Source of the DNA: Nocardioides flavescens
GTDB taxonomy: Bacteria; Actinomycetota; Actinomycetes; Propionibacteriales; Nocardioidaceae
Length of the DNA: 64,000 nt
Reading direction: 5' to 3'
Assembly: GCF_009823805.1 (NCBI RefSeq)
Contig: NZ_WUEK01000010.1
Coordinates: forward strand, 1 to 64,000
Program-made: the position numbers and the translations under genes
The notes under the pieces: model-generated
What the model was told of the DNA's origin: nothing
The model's input: only the letters and a program-made list of their open reading frames with translations
Databases searched by the model: none
Shown: positions 16,712 to 25,367 of the stretch, piece by piece
Layout of the letters: each line of letters starts with the position of its first letter
Numbering within the stretch: position 1 is the first letter of the stretch

Positions 16712-18471
16712 AGCAGCTGTCCCTCCTCGGGATCGTCGCCCGGGGTGAGCGTGAACCAGTAGAAGCCGTAGCCGCTCAGGGTGAGCAGGTACGGCAGCTC
16801 GCCGATCGCCGGGAACGGCACCCCGCCGAGCAGCTCGACCGGCACCATCCCCTCGAAGCGGCGCAGGTCGAGCTCGACCGGCTGGGGGAACCGCGAGAGG
16901 TTGTTGACGCAGACGACGACCTCCGTGCGGCCGTCGTCGAGCACGTGCTCGCGGGCGTAGGAGAGGACCGAGGGGTTGGAGCCGCCGAGGTCGGCGTAGG
17001 AGCCGAGGCCGAAGGCGTCGTAGCGACGCCGGATCTGCAGCATCCGGCGGGTCCAGTGCAGCAGCGAGGAGGGGTTCTCCAGCTGCGACTCGACGTTGAC
17101 GCTCTGGTAGCCGTAGACCGGGTCCTGGATCGCCGGCAGGTGCAGCTTGCCCGGCGTCGCCGAGGAGAAGCCGGCGTTGCGGTCGGGGGTCCACTGCATC
17201 GGGGTGCGGACACCGTCGCGGTCGCTGAGCCAGATGTTGTCGCCCATCCCGATCTCGTCGCCGTAGTAGAGCACCGGCGAGCCCGGCAGCGAGAGCAGCA
17301 GCGCGTTGAACAGCTCGATCTGGTTGGTGTCGTTGTCGAGCAGCGGGGCCAGCCGCCGGCGGATGCCGATGTTGGCCTTCATGCGGGGGTCCTTGGAGTA
17401 CTCGTCCCACATGTAGTCGCGGTCCTCGTCGGTGACCATCTCGAGGGTCAGCTCGTCGTGGTTGCGCAGGAAGATGCCCCACTGGCAGCCGTCGGGGATC
17501 GGCGGCGTCTGCTCGAGGATCTCCGAGATGGGGAAGCGCGACTCGCGGCGCACCGCCATGAAGATGCGCGGCATCACCGGGAAGTGGAAGCACATGTGGC
17601 ACTCGTCGCCACCGGACTCGAAGTCGCCGAAGTAGTCGACGACGTCGGAGGGCCACTGGTTGGCCTCGGCGAGCAGCACCTTGCCGGGGTACTTCTCGTC
17701 GACGTGCTTGCGCACCTTCTTGAGGAACGCGTGGGTCTCGGGGAGGTTCTCGCCGTTGCTGCCGTCGCGCTCGTAGAGGTAGGGCACCGCGTCGAGCCGG
17801 AAGCCGTCGAGCCCCATGTCGAACCAGAAGTCGACGGCCTCGAGGATCGCGTCGTGCACGGCCGGGTTGTCGAAGTTGAGGTCGGGCTGGTGGGAGAAGA
17901 ACCGGTGCCAGAAGTACTGCTGGCGCACCGGGTCCCAGGTCCAGTTCGACGGCTCGGTGTCGACGAAGATGACCCGGGCGTCCTGGTACTTCTCGTCGGT
18001 GTCGGACCAGACGTAGAAGTCGCCGTAGGGCCCGTCCGGGTCGGACCGGCTCTGCTGGAACCACTCGTGCTGGTCGCTCGTGTGGTTCATGACGAAGTCG
18101 ATGATCACGCGGATGCCGCGCTGGTGGGCCGCGTCGAGGAACTCGTGGAAGTCCTCGACCGTCCCGATCTCCGGGAGGATGTTGACGTAGTCGGCCACGT
18201 CGTAGCCGCCGTCGCGCAGCGGGCTGGCGAAGAACGGCGGGATCCACAGGCAGTCGACGCCGAGCCACTCGAGGTAGTCGAGCTTCTCGATCAGGCCCTT
18301 GAAGTCGCCGGTGCCGTCGCCGTTGGAGTCGCGGAACGAGCGGACCAGCACCTCGTAGAAGACGGCCGTCTTGAACCAGTCGGGCGTGCTGCCCTCCTGG
18401 TCCGGGAACGGGTCGGTGTCCTCGGGGGTGTTCTGGGCCGGCGTGCTCGCGGTGGCGGGGGTCTGGGTCAC
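16708..18471 (-). CDS. treS: Trehalose synthase / maltose isomerase
   Basis: This GH13_16 enzyme of 587 residues interconverts trehalose and maltose. Visible are [16 protein letters not shown] at the barrel start, nucleophile Asp in [13 protein letters not shown], acid Glu in LLAEANQWP and the transition-state His-Asp in FLRNHDELT. There is no fused maltokinase domain; that gene is separate downstream. The GTG start overlaps the glgE stop by 4 bp. With Mak and GlgE it channels trehalose into glucan. Confidence 0.96.
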   Translation of the reverse strand: MTQTPATASTPAQNTPEDTDPFPDQEGSTPDWFKTAVFYEVLVRSFRDSNGDGTGDFKGLIEKLDYLEWLGVDCLWIPPFFASPLRDGGYDVADYVNILPEIGTVEDFHEFLDAAHQRGIRVIIDFVMNHTSDQHEWFQQSRSDPDGPYGDFYVWSDTDEKYQDARVIFVDTEPSNWTWDPVRQQYFWHRFFSHQPDLNFDNPAVHDAILEAVDFWFDMGLDGFRLDAVPYLYERDGSNGENLPETHAFLKKVRKHVDEKYPGKVLLAEANQWPSDVVDYFGDFESGGDECHMCFHFPVMPRIFMAVRRESRFPISEILEQTPPIPDGCQWGIFLRNHDELTLEMVTDEDRDYMWDEYSKDPRMKANIGIRRRLAPLLDNDTNQIELFNALLLSLPGSPVLYYGDEIGMGDNIWLSDRDGVRTPMQWTPDRNAGFSSATPGKLHLPAIQDPVYGYQSVNVESQLENPSSLLHWTRRMLQIRRRYDAFGLGSYADLGGSNPSVLSYAREHVLDDGRTEVVVCVNNLSRFPQPVELDLRRFEGMVPVELLGGVPFPAIGELPYLLTLSGYGFYWFTLTPGDDPEEGQLL

Positions 18472-20450
18472 CCGTGGCTCCTGACGGTGAGGACGTGCGC
18501 GGGCTCGTGGCCCGGGTCGAGACGGACGAAGTCGTGCTGGCCCCACGTCCACTCCTGGCCGGTGATCTCGTCGTGGACGACGAAGGTGTCGCCCCACGAG
18601 AAGCCCAGCGCGGGCAGGTCGAGGTGGACCGTGGTCTCCCGGGTCGAGTGCGGGTCGAGGTTGACGACGGTGATGACCGTGTCGCGCCCGCCGTCCTCGG
18701 TCTCGGCGGTCTTGGAGAAGACCAGGACGTTCTCGTCGTCGCTGTGGTGGACCGTGAGGTTGCGCAGCAGCTGCAGCGCGGGATGCGCCCGGCGGACCTC
18801 GTTGAGCCGGGTGAGGTACGGCGCGAGCGTGCGCCCCTCGGCCTCGGCGGCGTCCCAGTCGCGGATGCGGACCTGGTACTTCTCGCTGTCGAGGTACTCC
18901 TCGCTGCCCGGGCGCACCGCGACGTGCTCGAAGAGCTCGTAGCCGGCGTAGACGCCCCAGCTGGGGGAGCCGGTCGCCGCGATCGCGGCGCGGATCTTGA
19001 ACGCCGCCGGGCCGCCGTACTGCAGGTAGGCGTGGAGGATGTCGGGGGTGTTGACGAAGAAGTTCGGCCGCATGACGTGGTCGGACTCCGAGGACACCTC
19101 GCGGAGGTACTCCTCCAGCTCCCACTTGGCGTTGCGCCAGGTGAAGTAGGTGTAGCTCTGCTGGAAGCCGATCGCACCCAGGCCGTGCATCATCGGCGGC
19201 TTGGTGAACGCCTCGGCCAGGAACAGCACGTCGGGGTCGGTGCGGCGCACCTCCTTGAGCAGCCACTCCCAGAACGCCAGGGGCTTGGTGTGGGGGTTGT
19301 CGACGCGGAAGATCCGCACCCCGTGCGACATCCAGTGCTTGACGACGCGCAGCACCTCGCGGCAGATGCCGGTCGGGTCGTTGTCGAAGTTGATCGGGTA
19401 GATGTCCTGGTACTTCTTCGGCGGGTTCTCGGCGTAGGCGATCGTGCCGTCGAGCCGCGTCGTGAAGAACTCCGGGTGCGTCGTCACCCACGGGTGGTCC
19501 GGGGCGGCCTGCAGGGCGAGGTCGAGGGCGACCTCGAGATCGAGCTCGCGGGCCCGGGCGACGAAGGCGTCGAAGTCCTCGAGCGAGCCGAGGTCGGGGT
19601 GGACCGCGTCGTGGCCGCCGTCCTTCGACCCGATCGCCCACGGCGAGCCCGGGTCGCCCGGACCTGGGGTCAGGGTGTTGTTGGGGCCCTTGCGGTTGAC
19701 CTCGCCGATCGGGTGGATCGGGGGCAGGTAGACGACGTCGAAACCCATCGCGGCGACCGCGTCGAGCCGCTCCGCCGCGGTGCGGAACGTGCCGCTGACG
19801 ACGGTGCCGTCGGCCTCCTCGCGTGCCCCCTCGGAGCGGGGGAAGAACTCGTACCAGCTGCCGAAGAGCGCGCGCTGCCGGTCGGCGTAGGCCGGGAAGG
19901 GGCCCTCGACCGTGACCAGCTCGCGCACCGGGTGCTCGGTCATGACCTGCACCAGCGCGGGGTCCTGCAGCACGGCCATCCGGGCGGCCGGGGGGCGCGA
20001 GGAGTCGGTCGCGGCGTTGATCGCGCCGCGCAGCAGCGAGGCCTCGGGGCCGCCGTCGGGGACCTGCTCGAGGACCTTGCGGCACAGGACCTCGGCCTCG
20101 GCGAACATCAGGTCCACGTCGACGCCCGCAGGCACCTTGAGGCCCGCGTCGTGCTCCCAGGTCGCGATCGGGTCGGACCAGGCGTGGATCTCGAAGGTCC
20201 AGCGACCGGTCGAGTCGGGGGTCACCCACGCCTCGTAGCGGTTGGGCTCGGTCTCGTGCGGCGTCATCCGGACCGGGGGCCGGGCGACCCCGTCGGGGCC
20301 GGTCAGCACGACCTCGGCGGCGAGCTGGTCGTGGCCCTCGCGGAACACGGTGGCGCGTACGGGGAAGGGCTCGCCGACCGTCGCCTTGGCCGCTTGGCGG
20401 CCGAGATCGACGACGGGGGAGACCTCCATGACGGGGATGCGTCCGACCAT
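18468..20450 (-). CDS. glgE: Alpha-1,4-glucan:maltose-1-phosphate maltosyltransferase
   Basis: GlgE extends alpha-1,4-glucans with maltose units from maltose-1-phosphate. The 660-residue GH13_3 protein has an N-terminal beta domain, the dimerising helical insert with [19 protein letters not shown], the [20 protein letters not shown] barrel segment, nucleophile Asp in [11 protein letters not shown] and acid Glu in [13 protein letters not shown]. It is first in the operon, with about 95 bp upstream shared with the divergent hydrolase at 20546. A second Met at residue 8 is an alternative start. The four genes overlap tightly, so the pathway is probably made in a fixed ratio. Confidence 0.96.
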   Translation of the reverse strand: MVGRIPVMEVSPVVDLGRQAAKATVGEPFPVRATVFREGHDQLAAEVVLTGPDGVARPPVRMTPHETEPNRYEAWVTPDSTGRWTFEIHAWSDPIATWEHDAGLKVPAGVDVDLMFAEAEVLCRKVLEQVPDGGPEASLLRGAINAATDSSRPPAARMAVLQDPALVQVMTEHPVRELVTVEGPFPAYADRQRALFGSWYEFFPRSEGAREEADGTVVSGTFRTAAERLDAVAAMGFDVVYLPPIHPIGEVNRKGPNNTLTPGPGDPGSPWAIGSKDGGHDAVHPDLGSLEDFDAFVARARELDLEVALDLALQAAPDHPWVTTHPEFFTTRLDGTIAYAENPPKKYQDIYPINFDNDPTGICREVLRVVKHWMSHGVRIFRVDNPHTKPLAFWEWLLKEVRRTDPDVLFLAEAFTKPPMMHGLGAIGFQQSYTYFTWRNAKWELEEYLREVSSESDHVMRPNFFVNTPDILHAYLQYGGPAAFKIRAAIAATGSPSWGVYAGYELFEHVAVRPGSEEYLDSEKYQVRIRDWDAAEAEGRTLAPYLTRLNEVRRAHPALQLLRNLTVHHSDDENVLVFSKTAETEDGGRDTVITVVNLDPHSTRETTVHLDLPALGFSWGDTFVVHDEITGQEWTWGQHDFVRLDPGHEPAHVLTVRSHG

Positions 20451-20545
20451 TTCTCCAACCTACTGAAGGCTCGGGGTGAGGGCGCAAGGCCACTGTCGGC
20501 CGCCCAGTACCCCATCGCCCGGTGACTGCTCGTACGCTCCGGCGC

Positions 20546-21469
20546 ATGTACTCGATCCCCGATCCCACGACCGTCGGGGAGGTGCCGTTCCGCGGTCACC
20601 GCACCTGGTACCGCATCACGGGCGACCTCGCCGCCCGCACCCGGCCGCCGCTCGTCGTGCTGCACGGCGGTCCCGGCGCGGCCCACGACTACACCCTCGC
20701 GATGGCCGCCCTGGCCGGCGCCGTCGAGGGCGGTCGGGCCGTCGTCCACTACGACCAGCTCGGCTGCGGCAACAGCACCCACCTGCCCGACGCCGACCCG
20801 TCGTTCTGGAGCCCGGAGCTGTTCGTGGAGGAGCTCGCGACCGTCGTCGAGCACCTCGGCATCGCCGACGACTTCCACCTGCTCGGGCAGTCGTGGGGCG
20901 GCATGCTGGCCCCGGAGTTCGTGCTCGCCCACCCCGAGGGCGTGCGCACCATGACGATCTGCGACTCGCCCGCCTCGATGGCGCTGTGGCTCGAGGCGGC
21001 TGCCGAGCTCCGCGCCGGGCTCCCGGCCGAGGTGGAGGCCACGCTCAACCGCCACGAGGAGGCCGGCACGACCGACGACCCGGCTTACCACGAGGCGATG
21101 CAGGTCTTCTACGACCGCCACGTGTGCCGTGTCGTGCCCAACCCGCCCGAGGTGAGCGCGTCGTTCGCCCAGCTGGAGGCGGAGCCGACCGTCTACCACA
21201 CCATGAACGGGCCCAGTGAGTTCCACGTCGTCGGCTCGATGCGCGACTGGACGATCGTCGAGCGCCTCGACGCGATCACGGTGCCGACGCTCGTCGTCTC
21301 GGGCGCCCACGACGAGGCCACCCCGGCCACGTGGGCGCCGTTCGTGGAGCGCATCGCCGGTGCCCGCAGCCACGTCTTCGCCGAGTCGAGCCACATGCCG
21401 CACGTCGAGGAGCACGAGGAGTTCCTGCGCGTCGTCGGCGGCTTCCTGGCCGAGCACGACCCGGCCTGA
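20546..21469 (+). CDS. Proline iminopeptidase-family alpha/beta hydrolase
   Basis: The 307-residue protein carries the oxyanion segment [21 protein letters not shown], nucleophile Ser in [13 protein letters not shown], the acid in SGAHDEATP and a C-terminal His in [13 protein letters not shown]. The HGGPG and GQSWGG phrases put it in the S33/tricorn-interacting F1 and L-amino-acid-amidase group, which removes N-terminal residues from short peptides or hydrolyses amides. It is soluble, with no signal peptide. The ATG at 20546 is preferred over a GTG eight codons upstream. A perfect bidirectional stem-loop follows the gene. Confidence 0.85.
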   Translation: MYSIPDPTTVGEVPFRGHRTWYRITGDLAARTRPPLVVLHGGPGAAHDYTLAMAALAGAVEGGRAVVHYDQLGCGNSTHLPDADPSFWSPELFVEELATVVEHLGIADDFHLLGQSWGGMLAPEFVLAHPEGVRTMTICDSPASMALWLEAAAELRAGLPAEVEATLNRHEEAGTTDDPAYHEAMQVFYDRHVCRVVPNPPEVSASFAQLEAEPTVYHTMNGPSEFHVVGSMRDWTIVERLDAITVPTLVVSGAHDEATPATWAPFVERIAGARSHVFAESSHMPHVEEHEEFLRVVGGFLAEHDPA

Positions 21470-21543
21470 GGACGGCCCGGGGAAGGGTGTGACGGACGGA
21501 CGCATCCCCGTGTCGCGCCCGCCCGTCACCAGGTCCAACGCGC

Positions 21544-21581
21544 AACCGGGGTGGGCGTCACGTGTGACGCCCACCCCGGTT
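21544..21581. terminator. Perfect 38-nt palindrome, bidirectional terminator
   Basis: AACCGGGGTGGGCGTCAC and its exact complement flank a central GT. It lies between the convergent hydrolase and M36 peptidase genes and would fold identically in either transcript. Three tandem CTGGTGGTG units follow it at 21582-21608, the last with one change. Confidence 0.8.
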
Positions 21582-21615
21582 CTGGTGGTGCTGGTGGTGC
21601 TGGTGATGACATTGC

Positions 21616-21705
21616 GGTGGTCGAGGAAGGACGAAGTCCTGTCACGAAACCACTCTGCTGAGGAGTGGTTCCGAGACGGTCGCCAGCGCGACCTCCTCAA
21701 CCACC
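21616..21705. repeat. Full cloverleaf extragenic repeat, copy 2
   Basis: Outer arms GGTGGTCGAGGA (21616-21627) and TCCTCAACCACC (21694-21705) enclose AGGAC-gaa-GTCCT, a central arm GTCACGAAACCACT against AGTGGTTCCGAGAC (12 of 14), and GGTCGC-cagc-GCGACC. It has the same order and lengths as copy 1 at 81-172. It ends 8 bp from the peptidase stop codon, in a convergent intergenic region. Confidence 0.85.
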
Positions 21706-21713
21706 GGTCGTCG

Positions 21714-24700
21714 TCACCTCCCGAACACCTGCAGCTCCGCGGCGTGCACGATCGTGCCGCGGTCTGAGGCCGAGGCGCAGTCGGTGTCGTTGAGCGGGTC
21801 GGAGTCCTGCTCCCCGGCGTAGCCCGCGTAGCCGGTGCACTGGTTCTCCAGGGCGACCAGACGGACGGCCTGGGCCTGGACCGGGCTGGGCAGGGTGAAG
21901 CTGCGCAGCGTGAGGTCGGGGGCCACGGGTCGCGGAGCCATCGCCGGGAACGCGTCCGCCGACGACGTCAGCACCCGCGTCCACGTCGCCTTCTTCGACG
22001 TGCAGTCGAGGTTGCAGACCTCGATCGCGAAGCGGCGCAGCGCGGTGAAGCGCGAGCCCGAGTCCGGGTCGTCCTCGGCGGCCGCCGCGAGCGGCAGGTC
22101 CGAGCCGGAGGCCGGGGCCGGGTTCAGCATGGCGCTGACCTGGATCCGCGAGACCAAGCTGGAGTTGCCGGCCAGGTCGACGGTGACCGACGGCTGCGAC
22201 ACGTCGACGTTCTCAGCGGTGACGCCACCCCAGTTGGTGGCCTCGGCGCCATCGATGAGCGCTTCGGCGTTGCGCGATCCGGCCGTCGCGGAGATGACCG
22301 ACGCGCCGTTGGTCTCGGCCGCCAGGTTGGGGCCGAAGTCCGGGACCGTGACCGTCGTGGCCCGACCGCCGGAGGCGACCTTCATCGTGAACCGGGTCGC
22401 GCCGCCGGTCGGCGAGACGAAGACCAGCTTGTAGGTGCCCGGGGTGAACGACGCCGTCGCGCCGAGCGCGGTGGCGCTGTCGGTGTCGGCCACCGGGGTG
22501 ACCCGCGCCTCGTAGTCGCCCACGAAGACCTGGCCGGGACGGCTCGAGCGGAACGTCACCGGGGCGTTGCCGCCGCTCGCCGAGGCGAAGCTGGCCGTGA
22601 CGTCCTCGGAGTCGGGGCTCGGGGTCGAGGCCCCCGCGCCGAGGCCGCGCCGGGCGAAGGCCGCGTCGATGGTGGCGACGTCCGCGCCGCCGAAGCGCAT
22701 CCGGTCGGCCGCGACGAAGGCATCACGGGCGTCGACCATCGACGTCGCGCCCTGCTGGAGGAGGAACGAGTCGAACACCAGCTGCACCCAGCGGCGGTTG
22801 CCGGGGCACTGGTCGGCGGCCAGCGGGCTGGCGTTGCGGGTCGCCTGGGCGCAGCGCAGCTGCAGCGCCTTGTCGGCGTAGGGGAACTTCGCGTCGTACT
22901 TGTCGACGAGCGCCTGGCGCACCTCCCAGTTGACGCCGTTCCAGATCTCCCCGTCCGCGTGGACCTCGGCGCCGGTGGAGTCGAAGCCGTAGTCGCTGAA
23001 GTTCAGCGGGTTGGCGTCGATCGCGTAGTCGCGGATCGCCACCTTCTCGTTGCCCGTGGCGTAGACGCCGATGGCCCAGGGGTTGCCGCCGTTGCCGTAG
23101 CCGTGGCTGAACATGTACTCGCCGGCGACCAGGTCGCTCCACGACTCGCCCATGGCGCCGCCGTGCTCGGAGGTGAGGCCGTCGTCGGGCCCGCCGACCA
23201 TGCGGTTGCTGATGGCGTGGGTGTACTCGTGGCCCACGATGCCCATGTCGAGCCCGCCGTCGCGGCAGGGGGCGTAGAACGCCCCCGCGATCGGCTGGAA
23301 GAGGTACTGGTTGGTGATGCCGGGGACGCCGTCCTGCAGTGCGATCTGGTTGGCGTTGTCGCGGCCGAGGTACTGCCCGGTCGAGCCGCCGGTGACGGCG
23401 CCCGCCTGGGCGTTGCCGACCTCGGGGTCTCCGCCGCGCCCACCGCGGCCGAGGTTGTCGGCCTGCAGGTTGTAGTTCTCCTCGGTGAAGCCGAGGTAGT
23501 AGGAGTAGTCGTGCATCCGGTTGTGCGCGGCGAACAGGTTGGTCACCGACGCGTCGATGTCGTTGCCGCCGGGCGCGAGCTGCGTCGGGTCGCAGCCACT
23601 GGCGTGCCAGGCGTCGGTGAACTCGGTGTCGTACTCGCGGGTGGGGGAGTACGGCGCCTGCAGGAGGCCGCCGGGCGTGAGTGGGCTCGCCCACGCCTCG
23701 TGCGTGGAGGCGTTGTTGCCGACGGTGGTGAACGTCGGCACGCCGTTGGCGAGGGTGTCCCAGGCGCCGGTGGCCGCGACGTTGCGGAGCTCGCCGGTGG
23801 GCAGGTCGCACCGGTCGTCGGGCAGCTGCCAGCAGCCCGTGCGCGAGGTGTCCTCGAGCTCGCCCGGAGCCGCCAGGCTCGGGTTGCCCGGGAAGAAGCG
23901 CCACAGCGGGGCCGGCAGCACGGAGCCGCCGGTCGAGGGAGCGGCGGCGTCGCTCGTGCTCACGGTCAGCGCGTAGGCGCCGACGGTGATCGAGCTCGCG
24001 TCGAAGGGACAGACCTGCACGGCGTAGGTCCCCGCCGGCAGGGGCTTCGGCGCGGTGTAGGTCGCCACCTCGGGAGCGGTCAGGAGGTCGGAGGTCGCGA
24101 GCACCCCGGACGGTCCGGAGAAGGTGACGGTCACGTCGTCGACCGGCAGGGCGGTCGCGACGGCGGTGAGGGTGCGGGTCGCGCTGTCCTTCAGCTCGAA
24201 GGCGTGGCGGGGGCCGCAAGAGGTGCCGGAGAGCGAGCCGGTGAACACGTCGTTGTAGGCCGCGTGGTCGACCCGGCTCCGGCGCACCAGGACGTCCCCG
24301 GTGACGGCGTCGACCAGGGTCGTGAACGCCGTCGCCCCGCCGCCGGCGACGTCGACGACGTTGGCCTCGAGGACCGGACGCGCGGTGCCGTCGGCCAGGC
24401 CGACGGCCCGCAGGCGCACCTGCTGCTCCTGGGCGATGCCGGGCACGGTGAGCCGCGTCCAGCCGTCCGACACCACGCTCGTGATCCGGGCGCTGTCGAG
24501 CCCGGCGACCGGTAGCCCGGCGTCGGTGGCCGCGCGCAGCCAGCCCTGAACCGCGCCGAGCGTCGGCTCCGGGAGGGCGAGGCCGTCGCGGGCGCGGCTC
24601 AGCGAGGACGAGACGTAGTGCACGCGCCCGCCGGCGACGCCCACGGTCACCATCCCGCCGGTGGCGGCGGACAGCCCGTCGAAGCGCTGGCGCAGCAGGA

Positions 24701-25187
24701 CCGCGTGGCCGGTCGAGCCCGCCATGGTCTGGTCGCTCACCAGCTCGAGGCCGTCGACCTGTGAGGTCGAGAGCCCGAGGACGGCGGCGTTCTGCCGCAG
24801 CCAGGCGCGGGCGCCCTCTGCGGGGGTCCCGGGCGCGGCGCCCAGGTCGCCCCGCCGCGGCAGGATCGAGGCCGGCGTCCCGAGCTGGTTCCACCGGAGC
24901 TCGACGTCGCCCAGAGCGGTCGCGGCCGCACGCTGGGCGGCGGTGGGCAGGGCGGTGCCGAGCCGGTCGACGTCGCCGAGGGCGGGGGCGAGGTCGAGGA
25001 GCGGGTTGCCGGCGCTGCCACCGGTGGCGGCGGCCGCGGTGCCGGTCAGTGCTGTCGGTCGAGCGGGCAGGGTGGCGGCGTCAGCGGGCAGCAGCCCGAG
25101 CGCGGGGACCATCGCAGGCAGGAGTGCGACGGACGTGAGGCAGGCTGCGGCCCTGAGGCGGCGGCGGGATCCCCCGAAGCGGTTCAT
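21714..25187 (-). CDS. Secreted M36 (fungalysin-type) metallopeptidase
   Basis: This secreted zinc endopeptidase has 1157 residues. A basic N-terminus and hydrophobic stretch end in LLPADAA near residue 38, a Sec signal. An FTP/PepSY-like propeptide follows (residues about 60-270). The catalytic part has HEYTH near residue 652 with the third ligand Glu in GAMGESWSDLVAGEYM. The C-terminus has beta-rich modules, including a discoidin-like segment (SVTVDLAGNSSLVSRIQVS) near residue 1000, probably for substrate or surface binding. A pre-peptidase-like beta domain appears to interrupt the propeptide region near residues 330-400. It stands alone and is divergent from glgP. Confidence 0.9.
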   Translation of the reverse strand: MNRFGGSRRRLRAAACLTSVALLPAMVPALGLLPADAATLPARPTALTGTAAAATGGSAGNPLLDLAPALGDVDRLGTALPTAAQRAAATALGDVELRWNQLGTPASILPRRGDLGAAPGTPAEGARAWLRQNAAVLGLSTSQVDGLELVSDQTMAGSTGHAVLLRQRFDGLSAATGGMVTVGVAGGRVHYVSSSLSRARDGLALPEPTLGAVQGWLRAATDAGLPVAGLDSARITSVVSDGWTRLTVPGIAQEQQVRLRAVGLADGTARPVLEANVVDVAGGGATAFTTLVDAVTGDVLVRRSRVDHAAYNDVFTGSLSGTSCGPRHAFELKDSATRTLTAVATALPVDDVTVTFSGPSGVLATSDLLTAPEVATYTAPKPLPAGTYAVQVCPFDASSITVGAYALTVSTSDAAAPSTGGSVLPAPLWRFFPGNPSLAAPGELEDTSRTGCWQLPDDRCDLPTGELRNVAATGAWDTLANGVPTFTTVGNNASTHEAWASPLTPGGLLQAPYSPTREYDTEFTDAWHASGCDPTQLAPGGNDIDASVTNLFAAHNRMHDYSYYLGFTEENYNLQADNLGRGGRGGDPEVGNAQAGAVTGGSTGQYLGRDNANQIALQDGVPGITNQYLFQPIAGAFYAPCRDGGLDMGIVGHEYTHAISNRMVGGPDDGLTSEHGGAMGESWSDLVAGEYMFSHGYGNGGNPWAIGVYATGNEKVAIRDYAIDANPLNFSDYGFDSTGAEVHADGEIWNGVNWEVRQALVDKYDAKFPYADKALQLRCAQATRNASPLAADQCPGNRRWVQLVFDSFLLQQGATSMVDARDAFVAADRMRFGGADVATIDAAFARRGLGAGASTPSPDSEDVTASFASASGGNAPVTFRSSRPGQVFVGDYEARVTPVADTDSATALGATASFTPGTYKLVFVSPTGGATRFTMKVASGGRATTVTVPDFGPNLAAETNGASVISATAGSRNAEALIDGAEATNWGGVTAENVDVSQPSVTVDLAGNSSLVSRIQVSAMLNPAPASGSDLPLAAAAEDDPDSGSRFTALRRFAIEVCNLDCTSKKATWTRVLTSSADAFPAMAPRPVAPDLTLRSFTLPSPVQAQAVRLVALENQCTGYAGYAGEQDSDPLNDTDCASASDRGTIVHAAELQVFGR

Positions 25188-25299
25188 GCCGCCACCAACG
25201 CCACCGGTCCAGACGGGTTACGCCTCCAGCCCAGGATCGCCTCAGATTTCTCAGGGAAGTCTCAGCCGGTGTGACCGGTTCCATCACGGCCTGGTTGCG

Positions 25300-25309
25300 C
25301 AAACGTTTG
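25300..25309. promoter_or_regulatory. CAAACGTTTG palindrome upstream of glgP
   Basis: This perfect 10-bp palindrome with a central CG lies 58 bp before the glgP start in the divergent region shared with the M36 peptidase. LacI-family operators often have an AACGTT core. It is also AT-richer than its surroundings. The regulator is not identified. Confidence 0.45.
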
Positions 25310-25367
25310 AGAACGGAATCTGGCCAGACTCTTGGAACGATCAAAGGATTCGCGCTAGCGTCATCGG

